The position numbers were made by a program, and so were the translations under genes. Shown here one piece after another: positions 12,106-24,755 of a stretch of 64,000 bases of DNA. The stretch's first letter is position 1; every line of letters begins with the position of its first letter. Source of the stretch: Mauremys mutica (taxonomy: Eukaryota; Chordata; Testudines; Geoemydidae); contig NC_059075.1 in assembly GCF_020497125.1 (NCBI RefSeq), positions 56,191,321-56,255,320 on the forward strand. The letters are read 5' to 3'. The notes beneath the pieces were generated by a model. It was given only the letters and a program-made list of their open reading frames with translations, had not been told where the DNA came from and did not search any database.

Positions 12106-15100
12106 AAAAAACAAATTAAAATGTTTTTCAAATACTAGAGCCTGGCCCAGAATCCCTTTCCTCCCCCTGAAAATCCCCTTGCCAGTTTTTGTGGTTTTAC
12201 TGTAACATTTTTCTGTTTCTCTCTACAATGTTTTTCACTCTCTTCCTGCTACATAAAGACTCACAAACAACAGGGGAAACTAACTGAATGACTGTGCAGG
12301 GGAAATACTGAAACTGACTGCACACAAAATGCTGTCAAATATCAAACAAATTGAAAACAGAGAAAAATACATAGTTTCCTCATCTCTTTCAATTATGATA
12401 ATCTTAGGTATTTAACATTATTAGATACAAATTGGCTGATGCTGTTTCTTTGGATGCACAGTGCACTTTAATACTGCAGTGCTCTGTATTATATGTTGAA
12501 ATAAAAGATTTCTGCAAATGAATGGAATCTATAGAACTCAATACATTTGCTGAAAAACATATTAAGATTGAGATAATCAACCTCCTCGCTTTCTTTACAT
12601 ATCCAGTATTTTTGGTCTTGCTTTATACAGTTTTTTTCTATTGGGAAGGGTAATCATTAGATAGTGTAACACAATACCAGTTCTACTGTATATATATGAG
12701 TCACTAAGTATCCCCATAGTTGATAGTGTCTGAATTTGACAACTTAATCCACCTCCTTGCATCTGCTGTAGCTTCTATATCAGAAGTAGGGAGGTAAGGC
12801 TCACTTAACAGGAAACACAAAAGGAAGAGAGTTACGGGGAGGGGGAAACATATGCATGTATATGTGTTACAAACAGAAGACAAGTAAACACAACCCAGGA
12901 AAAGCACAACATTTTTGGTGGCCCCTCCAAAATATATTTTTGGTATGAAGCACCCCATCAGTCTATCATTTAAAATGGACTCATCATATGATGCACATTT
13001 TGTGATTCATGAACTAAAAAAAAAAAAAAAAGGTCATGCAATCAACCTAAATTTCATGCACAAGTCATATTTATAGTAAGATGAGGCACACTGCTCCTAT
13101 GGACTGCCAGTAATTGAAAATTGGTAATATCCATTACAGAGGTTCCTTAATGTATAAACAACTGGTATGGGTCGGGGGCTGAAAAGGAAGAGGAGAAGGA
13201 CACAAAATAGTTAGCATTCACTTTGCCACGTGAAAATTTGCTCTTCATACAGAATGGCTGCCATATTCCACCTCAGAGGTGACTGCATTTCAGCGATAGG
13301 GAAACATTTCATTTTATTAAGCACTTTGAGCTCCTCTGGATAAGGAGCATTCTATAAACATTGACTTCCATTAAAAGGGGATTTTTTAAAAATATATTTA
13401 AAAGCAAATGGGGTTTGGGGGTTTTTTTGGTGGATTGTTTTCTTGATAGCTGGATACGTCAACAGGTCACCAATTTGCTCAAGCAAGCTACCTCATACTA
13501 ATTATTTAAAAAAGGCTCATTTGCAGAGAGCAAGATTTGTAAGGGAGGGAGCAAATAGAGCTTTTTGGCTAGCAAGTAGGTGTTTGTGAGAGTAAAACTA
13601 TCTTTTTGGTCTAACCTCTGTGAAGAAGGAAGCTGTTGTTAATACACAGTGGGGTTTAGGGAGGTTTGTAAGTATGCCCAGTTCTGAGACCTAATGTGGG
13701 ATAACATCCTAACATGAACTCAGGGAGGAAATTACATAGCAACAGCTCTTTAACCTGTTTCATGATTCAGTATTTCTTATGAGACCAATTTACTATAAAA
13801 GAATTGAGAACACCAAGTCCGTGCAGGATCGAGGTAAATTTGGGTCTAAAATATGGGCGGTTCCTCATAATGAGGTATGGGTTTGGGTGTGGCATACATT
13901 TGGGTGGCTGTGTTTGAAATTAGCTCTGTGGCTGAACTGTACAGGAAGAGAGCATGCAGGAGTTTTTCTTCATGTTATATGTAAAGTACAAAATGCCTGA
14001 ATCTAGTAACTCAGTGTCTGCTTTGTATTTTAGGAATGGTTTTCTTGTGTTTAGTCTGATTACTAGAAAAAGCCTTGGGTATAAGGCTTTTGTGACAGGG
14101 CTCCAGTCCCCCACTGCATAGACTGCAGCATGCAACATGGTGTAGTGGAAAGCAAAAGCAACTGCAAGGTGGCATCTCACCTCACGTTTCCCTAGCCACC
14201 TTGAACCGTCTGGGCCTGTATCAGCAGGATGACTCAGGCACCTTCCATGCAATTGTCTCCATCAAACTCCATGTCCCTCAAAACAGCAAGGGCAGGATTT
14301 TTCTTCTTAGGCCCAGTCCTCCAAGATATTAAACACCTTCTGTGAGTTGCTGAATAGCATCTCACCTCACAGTGTCAAGCCCTTTCTTTCTTAGGCTAAA
14401 TTTTGACTGTGTTGAGCAGAGACATCTTTCACATAACACAAGCACCTTCCATCTTCCCCAGCAAGAGATGAGATCCTGTCCTATTTCTGACTGAGAAATA
14501 TTCAGCACAAATCTTTAGTGGTAATAAACATTCTTGCAGGATCTCTCAGAAATCTGCAAGAATACTGGCATTACATTGATGACACTTCAGGCCAAATTCT
14601 GCCCTATCATCGACTTTATACCAAAACAATAAAGTCCATGGACTACATGAAGGGAAACTGGGCAAAATTTGGACTTTACTGTCTCATATTTAGAAACAAG
14701 CCCAAGCAGGATTGTTTCAGACAGTGATGCCAAACCAGCAGCAGCAAGAGGTCTTCAGGTCAGAAGGACATGCTCCCTGTTGCAGTGCTATGTATGTATT
14801 GAATATAGCCACCACAATGCTCTTCCTTCCACCCTTTTTTACATGCTGGGCAGCATAGAAACACAGGGGCATTAAGGCAATTTTTGTCTCTTTGGTTACC
14901 CTTTTATCACCACAGGGCCTGGCTAATTCCTAAAGGCTTTTTAGGAGCTGGTAGGGATGGTTGTGTCAGAAAGAAGGATGGATGCTGGACACTGAGTGGT
15001 GGGGCCAAGTCAATTCTCTTCCCCAGACTCTTCCTGCTACAGGTTTCCAGCTGCTCCCTTGGCTTGGAGACAACCAGAGAGGAAGCACTGGGCTGAAAGA

Positions 15101-15580
15101 CCAAGGGCAGAGAAGGGGTATGCAGGCTAGTAAATTTATCAGCCATCTAAGAGGTGAGGCCCAGCAGCCTTCAACATGGATACCAGGAGAGGGTGAGGGA
15201 GGTGGGAATTATCTTATTCCCAAGTTGGGGGAGGGGGGAATCTTGCTTAGCGGGAAAAGGAAAGCAGGAAAGAGACACTATCCTTCAGTCAGAACCTTCA
15301 TACTAAGTACTAGTGTCTAAAATAATCACAGATGGTTTTAATTAAAGAATGCAGATGTTCTGTTCAGCTTTTTGTCATAATAAACTATATGTATTTTTAA
15401 AAGCATCTTTCAATTGCATTTGGCATTTCTGAGCCTCGTGTGGTAGATAGCCACTTTGCTGAAATGTGATTTCAGAGTCCAGTGTAAGAGACACTAAATC
15501 AGTTTGGATAAAACAAAAATTAACCTGAACTTTGAATCCCATTTGAATTCTGGATGAAAGGCCAAAAAAGTCCTATTAAC
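12106..15580. other. Non-coding DNA, no genes seen
   Basis: No exon or well-bounded repeat is recognised. A poly(A) tract lies at about 13016-13031. A stretch starting near 14589 ('ggccaaattctgcc') resembles the old palindromic family. The longest open frame (119 codons, 14961-15320) shows no domain. Confidence 0.45.
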
Positions 15581-15660
15581 TATGGCCTGTGTTATACAGG
15601 TTAGGCTAGATTATCACAATGGTCCCTTCAGGCCTTAGAATCTATGAACTTCTAAAAATG
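15581..15660 (+). mobile_element. CR1 3' tail fragment
   Basis: About 80 bp match the extreme 3' end of CR1 LINEs: a 'gttatacaggttaggctagat' motif followed by 'atggtcccttcaggcctt' and the degenerate 8-bp terminal repeat. It is severely 5'-truncated and non-coding. Confidence 0.75.
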
Positions 15661-16887
15661 TATTATTCATTTTGATGGATGCAAATACAATGGGTGCACT
15701 TTAAGAAAATAAGTGGATACAAATTCTTCAGGTACCTCACAATTTTACAGCACCAGTTAGTGCTAACGAACAGAAATTAAGGCTTGAAGCAAATTGGGTC
15801 ACATGGGGTCAGAACACCATAAAACAATTATCAGTTGTAGCATAGGAGTCTTAAATATTTTAAAATAATAAACACCAGAAGGATGTATCCAACGTTTCCC
15901 TAAGCTCAAGGATGTTCACATCTGAGGGTCTGGTTTGGGCCAGTCCTGAAATTTTGATCCTGGACGTCTACAGTGTTGGGAACTTGGGTTTTTAATCAGA
16001 CACCTCCCTTCAATAAACCTTGAAGATTTTCCTTCTGATATTTAAACAAATAAAGCAGGTTGGAAACTGGTTTCCAATCCCCTGTTTACAGGCTATTGCA
16101 CCAGGCTCTCAGCCAGTATAATGAGTGATTGCCAGTCTCAATATAGCCACCCCAGCAAGGAGTTCAGAAATGAATAATAGCTGTTCTCCCCCAACAGTTA
16201 TAGAAAGCAGACTTTTCCCAGCAGGACACACTGCCTTTTGCTCATATCATGACCCCACTTGACACAGCAGAGATCTAAAGACAATACTGAGGGTGAGGTA
16301 TAGAATAAATAATTGATTTGCTTCTCCCTCTTGACATCATTACGTTGGCCCAAAATGTCCTAGACACTGACATTTTGGCTTATATTCAGCCCCTGAATAA
16401 AGCATGTGGCACCAGCAATTCTGTCATAAATTGTGCATTGAAAATTGAATATAGCTGTCTTGCAAAAAAAAAACAAAAAAAGGATGTGGTTGCCAACATT
16501 TAGCTGCCTCAAGAGACATAATGGGGCTTCTAACCTGGTCATTGGGAAATGGTACATAATATCTCTCATCTGGTAGTATACCCCAGTGGATCAAATTATT
16601 CAGGAAGAAGAAAGAGAGGAGAAACAAGCAGTCAAGGCTTCTGAATACACACTACAGCTGCAGGAAATGAGTAGCACATATACAAGGAGGGACCAGCTAG
16701 AGAGTTTTGACAGGAATAAATGCATTAAATCGAAACTCACACACATATGCAGAGGATCAAAATCTACCTCTATATCCTAAGCAACTCCAGTAACTTCATC
16801 AGGGTTTCATGGAATACAGTATAAATCAGCTCAGAATTTGGCCATTATCGACACCAGTATACAGGGGCTGGGAACTCAAAAAAGACT
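15661..16887. other. Non-coding DNA
   Basis: No gene or bounded repeat is recognised. Short A-rich tracts lie near 16464-16481. Confidence 0.45.
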
Positions 16888-17441
16888 ACTAAGAACATAA
16901 GAAAGGCCGTACCGGGTCAGACCAAAGGTCCATCTAGCCCAGTATCTGTCTACCGACAGTGGCCAATGCTAGGTGCCCCAGAGGGAGTGAACCTAACAGG
17001 CAATGATCAAGTGATCTCTCTCCTGCCATCCATCTCCATCCTCTGACGAACAGAGGCTAGGGACACCATTCTTACCCATCCTGGCTAATAGCCATTTATG
17101 GACTTAGCCACCATGAATTTATCCAGTCCCCTTTTAAACATTGTTATAGTGCTAGCCTTCACAACCTCCTCAGTTAAGGAGTTCCACAAGTTGACTGTGC
17201 GCTGCTTGAAGAAGAACTTCCTTTTATTTGTTTTAAACCTGCTGCCTATTAATTTCATTTGGTGACCCCTAGTTCTTGTATTATGGGAATAAGTAAATAA
17301 CTTTTCCTTATCCACTTTCTCAACATCACTCATGATTTTATTGTTTACTGAAAAACATCTTGTTTTATTTGGAAAATGAGGGACTAACAGTGCTAGTTGA
17401 GAGCCAATTTTATTGCAGGCAGGTGCTGTGCAGCTCCCCAA
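16888..17441 (-). mobile_element. CR1 LINE, ORF2 C-terminus and 3' UTR
   Basis: A minus-strand CR1 copy. Its 3' end lies at about 16888 (complement of the 'gaacataagaa.ggcc..actgggtcagac' tail). The minus-strand frame from 17441 to 17085 encodes the conserved ORF2 tail, with recognisable pieces '[20 protein letters not shown]' and 'TVNLWNSL', ending at the 'SINGY' stop. The frame is open here but is only the last part of ORF2. The first about 30 residues of that frame (before roughly 17345) look unrelated, so the CR1 5' boundary is near 17345. It is paralogous to the copy at 48699-48938. Confidence 0.85.
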
Positions 17442-19274
17442 TTCCCTTCCGTCTAGTGATACACCTCAATCCACATCTACATCCTCTGCTGCTCTAGTTG
17501 TGGGTCATTCATGAATAGCCACAGAATGTCAATTTTGCTGAGCTGGGTAGTGTTTTTTGTTATGTAAGCAGATGTTCACTGGTGACTAGGAAGAGACCCA
17601 AAACTTGCTTTCAATTGGAATAAGTGGGCAGGATGTCCCCCATCTTATGCACTTTTCAAATACTGGTGGTTGTTTTGCGTATAAAACCACAATCTTTTAA
17701 AAAAATTAATAGTTTTGTTGGAGAGTTTGTGATTAATCCTGCTCCTATGGAACTAGATAGAAGTTTTGCCACTTATTTCAGTAGAGGCAGCCCCGGGTTC
17801 TTAATCTGTATTTTCACCAGCTCCTCCCTCCACTTCATGATTTGAATCAAGTGCTGGAAATCACCTGGGGCTGTGATAGAGGGCAAGAGCAAATCCAGCA
17901 TCCCATGCTCCTTCTCTGAAAGTCCAAAATACCCCAGCTGGGAGGTAGTGGGACTTCTGCTGCTATTGTGAATCAGGCAGAATAGGCAAATCAGCCAATC
18001 AATGTAAATAATGAAGGGGAAGTTGCTTTTGTGCAGCAGCAGTGACAGCAAAAAAGAGGCTTCCTCTATGTGTGGCAAAGGCAGCAACATCATGCAAGTC
18101 TCACCTGCTCCAGTCCTCCATACATGTGAAGCAAAGAACAAAGTGGATTAGTCATTTAGCAGTGTTCTAAGACCTTTCTCAATGCTGTCTGAGACAGGCC
18201 AGGCCAGGCCCATCAAGAGAAATGTGGGGCCCCCATATATCATGTTCACTGGGCCCCACTTCTTCCCATTTCACTTTGTTTACACAGACCTCAGATGTTT
18301 GGGGGGTGGGGGCTGAGCTCAGGGCCCCAGTTCAGTTGTCCACCCTTTCCCCAATAGGATTAAAAAAAATTGCTTATAGAAGCAAATGTTCAGCTTGACA
18401 GCCCCCTCCTAGCTGGCTTTGCTGCTCTTGCTCACTAAAGTGAACACCCTCATCCCTAGCTAGAGGATTTTGTTTCCCGTGATTACCAATCAACAGCAGG
18501 TGTCTGGTTCCTCCCTCCTCATACAAGAATGTGATGGGGGGCGGTTGCTATTACTCAGTGCAATATCTATCATCATCTGCCCTAGCTTCTGTTATAAACA
18601 GATCCCACTCCTGTCTCAGACCAAAAAGTAGAAAAATACATATTAGGCCCTGATTTGCATATGAAGCCTCTATTTTTTTTGGAAGCTAAAGTAATTATGG
18701 ATGCAAATAGCAGTGCTTAAATGCCTCAGTGCCTGATTGTGCTGGTATTTGAAAAATTCTTGTAACTGATTATTTTTATTATTTATTATCCTGTTATTTT
18801 TTTTCTTTTTGGTTTTTATGATGCCTGGAGGCGGAAGTACTGAAACACTTCAGGGAAGGAGCAGGCCTATTAAGGGAGGAACAAGGACCATGAAAGCCTG
18901 CTCTTATGAGCTTTCCAACTTGATTTTTACACCAAGGAGGAGAATCCGCTGCCACAATCCTGCACTCCTAGGTCTAGGGTAAAGAGCACCCATTGCTGCA
19001 ACCTCCTAAGCCAAGAGAAGAAGAAAGGGAATCCACTCCGAGGCAGAGAAAGAAGACAACAAAAACAATCACAATATTATTTCTTAGGTTTCACTTGTTT
19101 TTTTATCAATTCTCTGCTCAAACCAACTCCCACTGAAACCAATATGTGTTGGCATAATGACCCAAAAAAGAGCTGGTTAAAAACTGATTAAGGAGCTCAG
19201 GATTTGCCCACATAATAATAATGCTTGGCACTTGTCAATCCACACGATAAAGCTAAGAAAATGTTGTTATCCCC
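17442..19274. other. Non-coding DNA
   Basis: No gene is recognised. A segment near 18190-18350 is rich in 'gggcccc' and may be a decayed DNA transposon, but I cannot find ends or a target duplication. Confidence 0.4.
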
Positions 19275-19956
19275 TGTGACAGGGTATATAACTCCTGCAC
19301 TGACAGGGAAGGGGTTTGGGAGGCTCTGTGTCTTAAGGTAGCTCTGCCCAGTCATGCATGGTAGGGAGGAGGGCTTTAAAAGGAGGAAGTTTCAGTCTGC
19401 AAGGGTAGCATAGAAGGTGGCAGAGAAGAAGTCTGCAGTTTCTGTCCCTGCGGTGAGGGAGAAAGAAGGGTAGGTAGGAACCCATGAGGAAGGGTTTACC
19501 TAGTAGGCCTAAGACAGAGGGGTCAAACTAAGAAGGCTTATGAAGGAGGCGCTTAAAGAAGCATGGTAGAAAGTAGTCCAGGGAAGATAGTAGTAGGGTT
19601 GGTGAAGTCCCAGGCCTTAACTGCTCATATAGGGCCCTGGACTGGAATCCAGAATAAAGGGTGGGCCTGGGTTCCCCTGCCATCCACTGCAGAGTAGTAT
19701 TGCTATGGGCAGTGAATGGGAATCCTGCCTGTGTCATTGCAGGAATGATGAAGTCAGTGCAGCAGATCTGAGGACTGCCTGAAGGGGAAACCAGTGAGAC
19801 CTGGCCGAAGGTTTGAATCCCGAAGCAGCCATACTGTGACCCCATGAGTCAGAGGAGAGCTGCAATGATGGAAGATCAGAAAGGGGGAGCTGAACCAGGC
19901 AGAGCTAATTGACAGAAGGAGGCACCACCCTGTGGTGAGTGGAGTACCCTGTCCCA
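19275..19956 (+). mobile_element. LTR-like segment (putative solo LTR)
   Basis: The segment starts TGTGACAGGGTA and ends TACCCTGTCCCA, an imperfect inverted terminus of the TG...CA type expected of an LTR. Inside are a TATA-like TTTAAAA at 19375-19381 and a polyadenylation signal AATAAA at 19653-19658, in the order and spacing expected for U3-R-U5. No matching second copy or internal coding region lies nearby, and I see no target-site duplication, so this is tentative. It could instead be part of an unrelated dispersed repeat. Confidence 0.5.
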
Positions 19957-21609
19957 TTAGGGTTTCAGACAGAATTGTACTCGGAAGAGATTTTAGCACA
20001 CTAACTTGATCAGAGCTACTGCTAGCTAGTATGCTTGCCTGAGCTGGAAATTATATCTCCAGCTCCTGTGTAGATGTACCCCATGTTAGGTGCCTATCAT
20101 CAGATGTGTAAGTTTGAAATCCAGTGTCTTAGTATCTGTTACTTTAGCTCATTGCAAAACATAGAAAATATACTCAAGAGAGGCCTAATTGAGACCTACA
20201 TGCCATGGAGTTCTTCAGTGCACTTTATCACTGCCCTGATCTTTAACATGGTTGCATCCCACAGAAACTACATGTATCTTCAAACAGGAATCCATCCTGC
20301 CTGGACCAGGAAGGCCAAGAGTCTACTTTATTTTTGACCACCCTTCAGAAGCATTCCTTCCATAACATGATGGGGTAACATTATAGTATTTTGGCAGAAA
20401 GTAGGATATTCCTCCTCAGGGTGATACTTCTAAGTATACTCCTGGGAAGTTGCAGACCCAAACGGAAGCTTTTCTGTATTCAATTAACTTTGGATTTCTG
20501 TTTCTTGATATATAAAAGCTCAAGCTCTCTTCTGCATCCCTTGCCTGAGTCAGTCTCCGGCCTCAAGACAAATCAAATGCAGCAGAGGAAGTCGGTGCTT
20601 CCTTTTAAAAAAAAAAAACAAGCAGCATAATTTGGAGCAGTAAATGCAGCCTTTCTTGGGTCATTCTTTTGCATGATGCCATTTTAAATGTTTTCTGTGG
20701 AATTGCTCTAAAGTGGCAGCTATATATATATACGCTAATGAATAAGTCAGTTAACAAACTGCACATGAGAATTTGTGCACAGACCTCAAAAAAGGGAGAA
20801 CAAGGATTGCTTTTTACACATCTGGCAGTCATTTATTCATTATAGAACTGTTCATCTGAAAATATTGCATAATAGATTTACAGGACCAGATTCAATCCTA
20901 GTGTAAGTCCATTGACGTCAATGCAGTTACGCCAGGGATGAATTTCTCACATGGTGTGTAAATGCTTTTCTTGAAAGACAGAGAGAGGAAACAGTTTAAT
21001 AAGGGTTCTCCTCTCCCCACCACCACCCCCTTAAAACAGCTGGCAGCTGGTTAAGATTGGCTTACTGGCCAAGAGCAATTAGAGAGATGGGCCATGAAAA
21101 AGAACAAAAATAGGGAACGTTGCTGAGAGGAAAGTGGGAGTGCCTTGGTGTTCCCACTCAGAGAGCGGGGGTAGTCTTTATTAAAAATGAGAATCTCTCT
21201 TTTCTAGGTGAGAAGTAAGAAGAAATTGTGTTATGTATCAAGAACAGAAGCAGATTATCATCCATTGTAGCCATTTCCAGACTAATATGAATCCTGTCTC
21301 CAGATCTGATGATGCAAGTTAGTCTCTCAACTGAGATTTCACTAAAGTACATGTGGGCAATTGTACAGCACAGTATATGTTTGTTTATCATACGGGGATC
21401 ATTACAAGGGTTATCAGTATGACCATCACATAGTATAGGCAGAGGCTTTTCTTTCTCTGTTGGGCTGTGATTCTATTTTCAGTTGCAGAGATCTACCCAG
21501 TATCTGGGTTTGCAGTGCTAGTTTGAGTGACTGCAGTAATAATCACTCGTAATACTGGTTCACTGTCAAATCATGTTAGTTAACTAAAACTATGTTCTAT
21601 CCCTATCCA
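19957..21609. other. Non-coding DNA
   Basis: No gene is recognised. About 20882-20945 resembles the old 'ccattgacgtcaatg' palindromic repeat. A short TA microsatellite lies near 20721-20731. Confidence 0.45.
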
Positions 21610-21830
21610 TTTTGGGTAATATTGTGTGTGCCTGGACTCCGTCACTGATTTGCTGCATATCTTGAGGTGACTCTAAACCTTTCTGTGCCTCAATTCCCCG
21701 TTTGTACCATAGGGATAACCATACTTACCTAACCACTGTACTTCACCAGGGTGATGGTAGGATGAATTAGTTAATATTTGTTTGTTTGTTTGCAGTGAAA
21801 ATGTATAGTGTTGAGCATTTAGTTTAGTTG
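21610..21830 (+). repeat. MIR-type SINE
   Basis: The sequence follows the MIR core and tail: a 'tgactct..acctttctgtgcctcaattcccc' core, a 'taccatagggataaccatacttacct' segment and a degenerate 3' region with a TTTG run (21778-21793). It is a tRNA-derived ancient SINE, transcriptionally dead. Confidence 0.7.
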
Positions 21831-24384
21831 GTGAGTGGGAAGGCTCTGGAGCTTCTCAACTGCCTGTACAGGATTTTCTCATCTACTCATAAATTTCATG
21901 GTTGCTTTGTTAATTCAGCTCAGTCACATCTCAGCTGATTCCTGCCTTAGCCCCCCAACCCCCAAACACAAAATTTCATGATGCCTGTGTAACTTCAGCG
22001 CAATGGATAAAGTCTTTGATTAAATATATAAACTGGCTTCAGCTATGACTATAGTTAAGTAGTTGCTGTGAAGATCAAAAATGGCCTATCCTGTGATATG
22101 GCTCATCTTGGTTCATGGCCCACTTTTCCTTATTGCAAACAATGCCTGTAACTTACCAATAATGGGCCTTTATTGTCCCACACACAAGAAATACTCTGAC
22201 TCTACTTCCTCCTATACCCATTTGGGTCGCTGGGCTCCCAACAGTATCCATGGAGCAGTTTCCAGGGCCCAGACACTACAACTGTAACTGGCACTTGTAT
22301 TGGACACACAAGAGCGGGGAGGTTCCTGCATAAAAGCCAATCACAGGTTGGCCCAAACCTTGAACTCAGTCCTTGCAGATACAAATCTTTCCGGTTTCAA
22401 AGCCTTGTAATTTTAAGGCTGCATATATACTGTATTAATGATTTGCAGTTTGAAACTGGTTTTCTGTATTTTTCTTGTTTTAATTCAGTTGCCTTTAATA
22501 GGCCCAGTCCTTTTTCCATTCAGTGGGAATATGATCAGAGTCCATAATGGCGAGGTTATTAATGGTGAATATGTTGGGTTTGATTCTGCTGTCACACTGG
22601 TTAGAATCAAAAGTAATTCCACTGAATTAAAACAGCTTACAACAATGTAAACTCTCATGCAGTAAGTGCGAGGCAAATCCCGGTTATATTTTTCTACCAA
22701 GTTCAGGAACTTAATTAAAACTGAGGTTGTTACATTATTTTTTTTTAAAAATCCGTTGTTTTAAGATCAACATTTCAGTCTTTGAAACTCTACAATGTTT
22801 GCAGCTTTGAGGGAGGAGGGAAATGACATCCTCAGTCTAGTCACAGCTAACCACATAGTGACTAAATATAGCATCAGCTAATCTTCAGGATGTGTCCACA
22901 ATAACAGATTACCCAAAATGTTCTGCTGCTATTCCCTACCTAATATTATGCCTACAACATAATGTGGAAGTTTAAAATATCTCTGTAATTATGGTAAACA
23001 CAGACAACAACCACTAAAATTGCAGAATACTTTTCGCTGTTCCTAACCTACAGACTGTATATAGAAAGCTAAATTAAACAATTCTGCCTGCCATGTGTTA
23101 TCAGTTATGTGAATTCCAGGTGTGGGTATAGTGTAGAGAATTCACATTTTGGGGGGTACAAAATTCAGCATGTGTGAGGTTTTTTTGTTTTGGGGGTTTT
23201 TTTATGCTGATTAAGGTGAGGGATTTTGTATGGTGCCTGACTTTTTTTTGTTTTTTACACATAATTTCTACTGGATTTCCTGGAAAATCTTGAAATTAAC
23301 ATGCAACACCCATCATTTTTAATGGGAATTGTATGTTAATTGTCCCACAAATATTAACTCTGACTTGCCTATGCTGGAAATGTATGTTGTGCAAGGGCCA
23401 AAACCTAAAGTCCAGCCAAATCTCCATTGACTGAGCAAACACTGAGGAAGGGAGCATCCTCTCTAAGTGAATGTCTCTCTGCCCACATGAATAGCAGGCA
23501 GTACTGCCTTCATGGCATAGCCAGCCTTCCTTCCTCCTTCCCTGTGATCCTTGTTGCCTGATTTTAGCGGCTAATGTTATATAGGCTCACCAATTTATCT
23601 GACCAGAAGATAATAAAGTTCTTGTCTCAGAATCAGGCTACACAGAATTAAACACACTGAGTTCCATATCTTGCAAGGACCCTAAGGGTGTATGGCAAGA
23701 ATACTCATGCTGAGGAAAACACACAGCCTTCGAGACTTTTACTAAAATACATGAAAAAGCTATCAAAGCTCCCAACCACAGAACCAAAGGGGAATAATAC
23801 AGTTGTGGGGGTACATGTTGTATTATTCTTTACAAAAGCTTCCTAGATTAGCATACTCACAGCCTTCCTTGGGAACCTGGTGGTAAGAGACCAAGGACCA
23901 GTCTCATTCTTGGCATGCCAAATGGGTCCAGTGGTCCAGGTTGCTCAGTGCTCTCGAGATTGATGGTGAATAATAGAGCTGAAGGGCCAAATGCTGAATG
24001 GCTAAGTTACCAATAAACAGTGAAGAGACCCAAAAGCTAAAGAAGAAGAAAAAGCTGCTTCCACATGGTGGTTTGCCCTCTTACTGGGCCTCAGCTATTC
24101 ATGCTAATATCGAGCTTTCCATGCCCAAATCTAACTTCCTCACCCATATACTATTGAGGTACACTTATTCTATATGTTAGCATATTCATATCTATTAACG
24201 CCAATTAGCTCATTTTCAAACCTGTAATTTCTTGCCCAAACTGGTTTATGGTTGTAACTTCCATGTTTCTGCAGTGTACCCTGTGGTCACCCTTAAGTCC
24301 TGACTTTCATAGGCAAACATGTTTAGTTCCCCAAAATCTAAAAGGGTAACCATTAGGCCATTTATCTGTGCCCAAGGTTGCAAG
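21831..24384. other. Non-coding DNA
   Basis: No gene is recognised. Frames of up to 71 codons have no domain. A stretch near 22570-22625 resembles the old palindromic repeat family. T-rich runs lie near 23171-23250. Confidence 0.45.
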
Positions 24385-24755
24385 CAGAGGTGCTGACTTT
24401 CTGAGTTCCCAGAGAGTGCTCGACCCCTGTTCTGCCCCAGCCCCCAGTCCACCCCTTCCCTCAATCTCCCACCCCTGCCCTGCCTCTTCCTGCCCCTCCT
24501 CCACCCCTTTCTGCCCCCGCTCCTCCCCCTGTGCCCCAGTGCCTCCTGCACACTGCTGAACAGCTGATCTGTGGCGGGCGGGAGGCACTGGGAGGGAGTG
24601 GGGGAGCTGATTGGTGGGGCCTGCCAGCGGACAGGAGGCACTATGGGGGAAGGAGAGGAGCTGATTGGCAGGGATGCCAGTGGGTGCTGAGCACCCACTA
24701 TTTTTTTTTCCGTGGGTGCTCCAGCCCCGGACCACCCTCGGAGTCAGTGCCTATG
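24385..24755. mobile_element. hAT-like MITE, C-rich interior
   Basis: A 371-bp element with terminal repeats CAGAGGTGCTGACTTTC and (complement of) CATAGGCACTGACTCCG. The interior is a strongly pyrimidine-rich CCCC/CCT tract, then 'gggtgctgagcacccac', itself a short palindrome. The flanking 8-mers GTTGCAAG and GTCATAAG agree only partly, so the target duplication has decayed. The long overlapping open frames (to 150 codons) come from the skewed composition, not a gene. Confidence 0.7.
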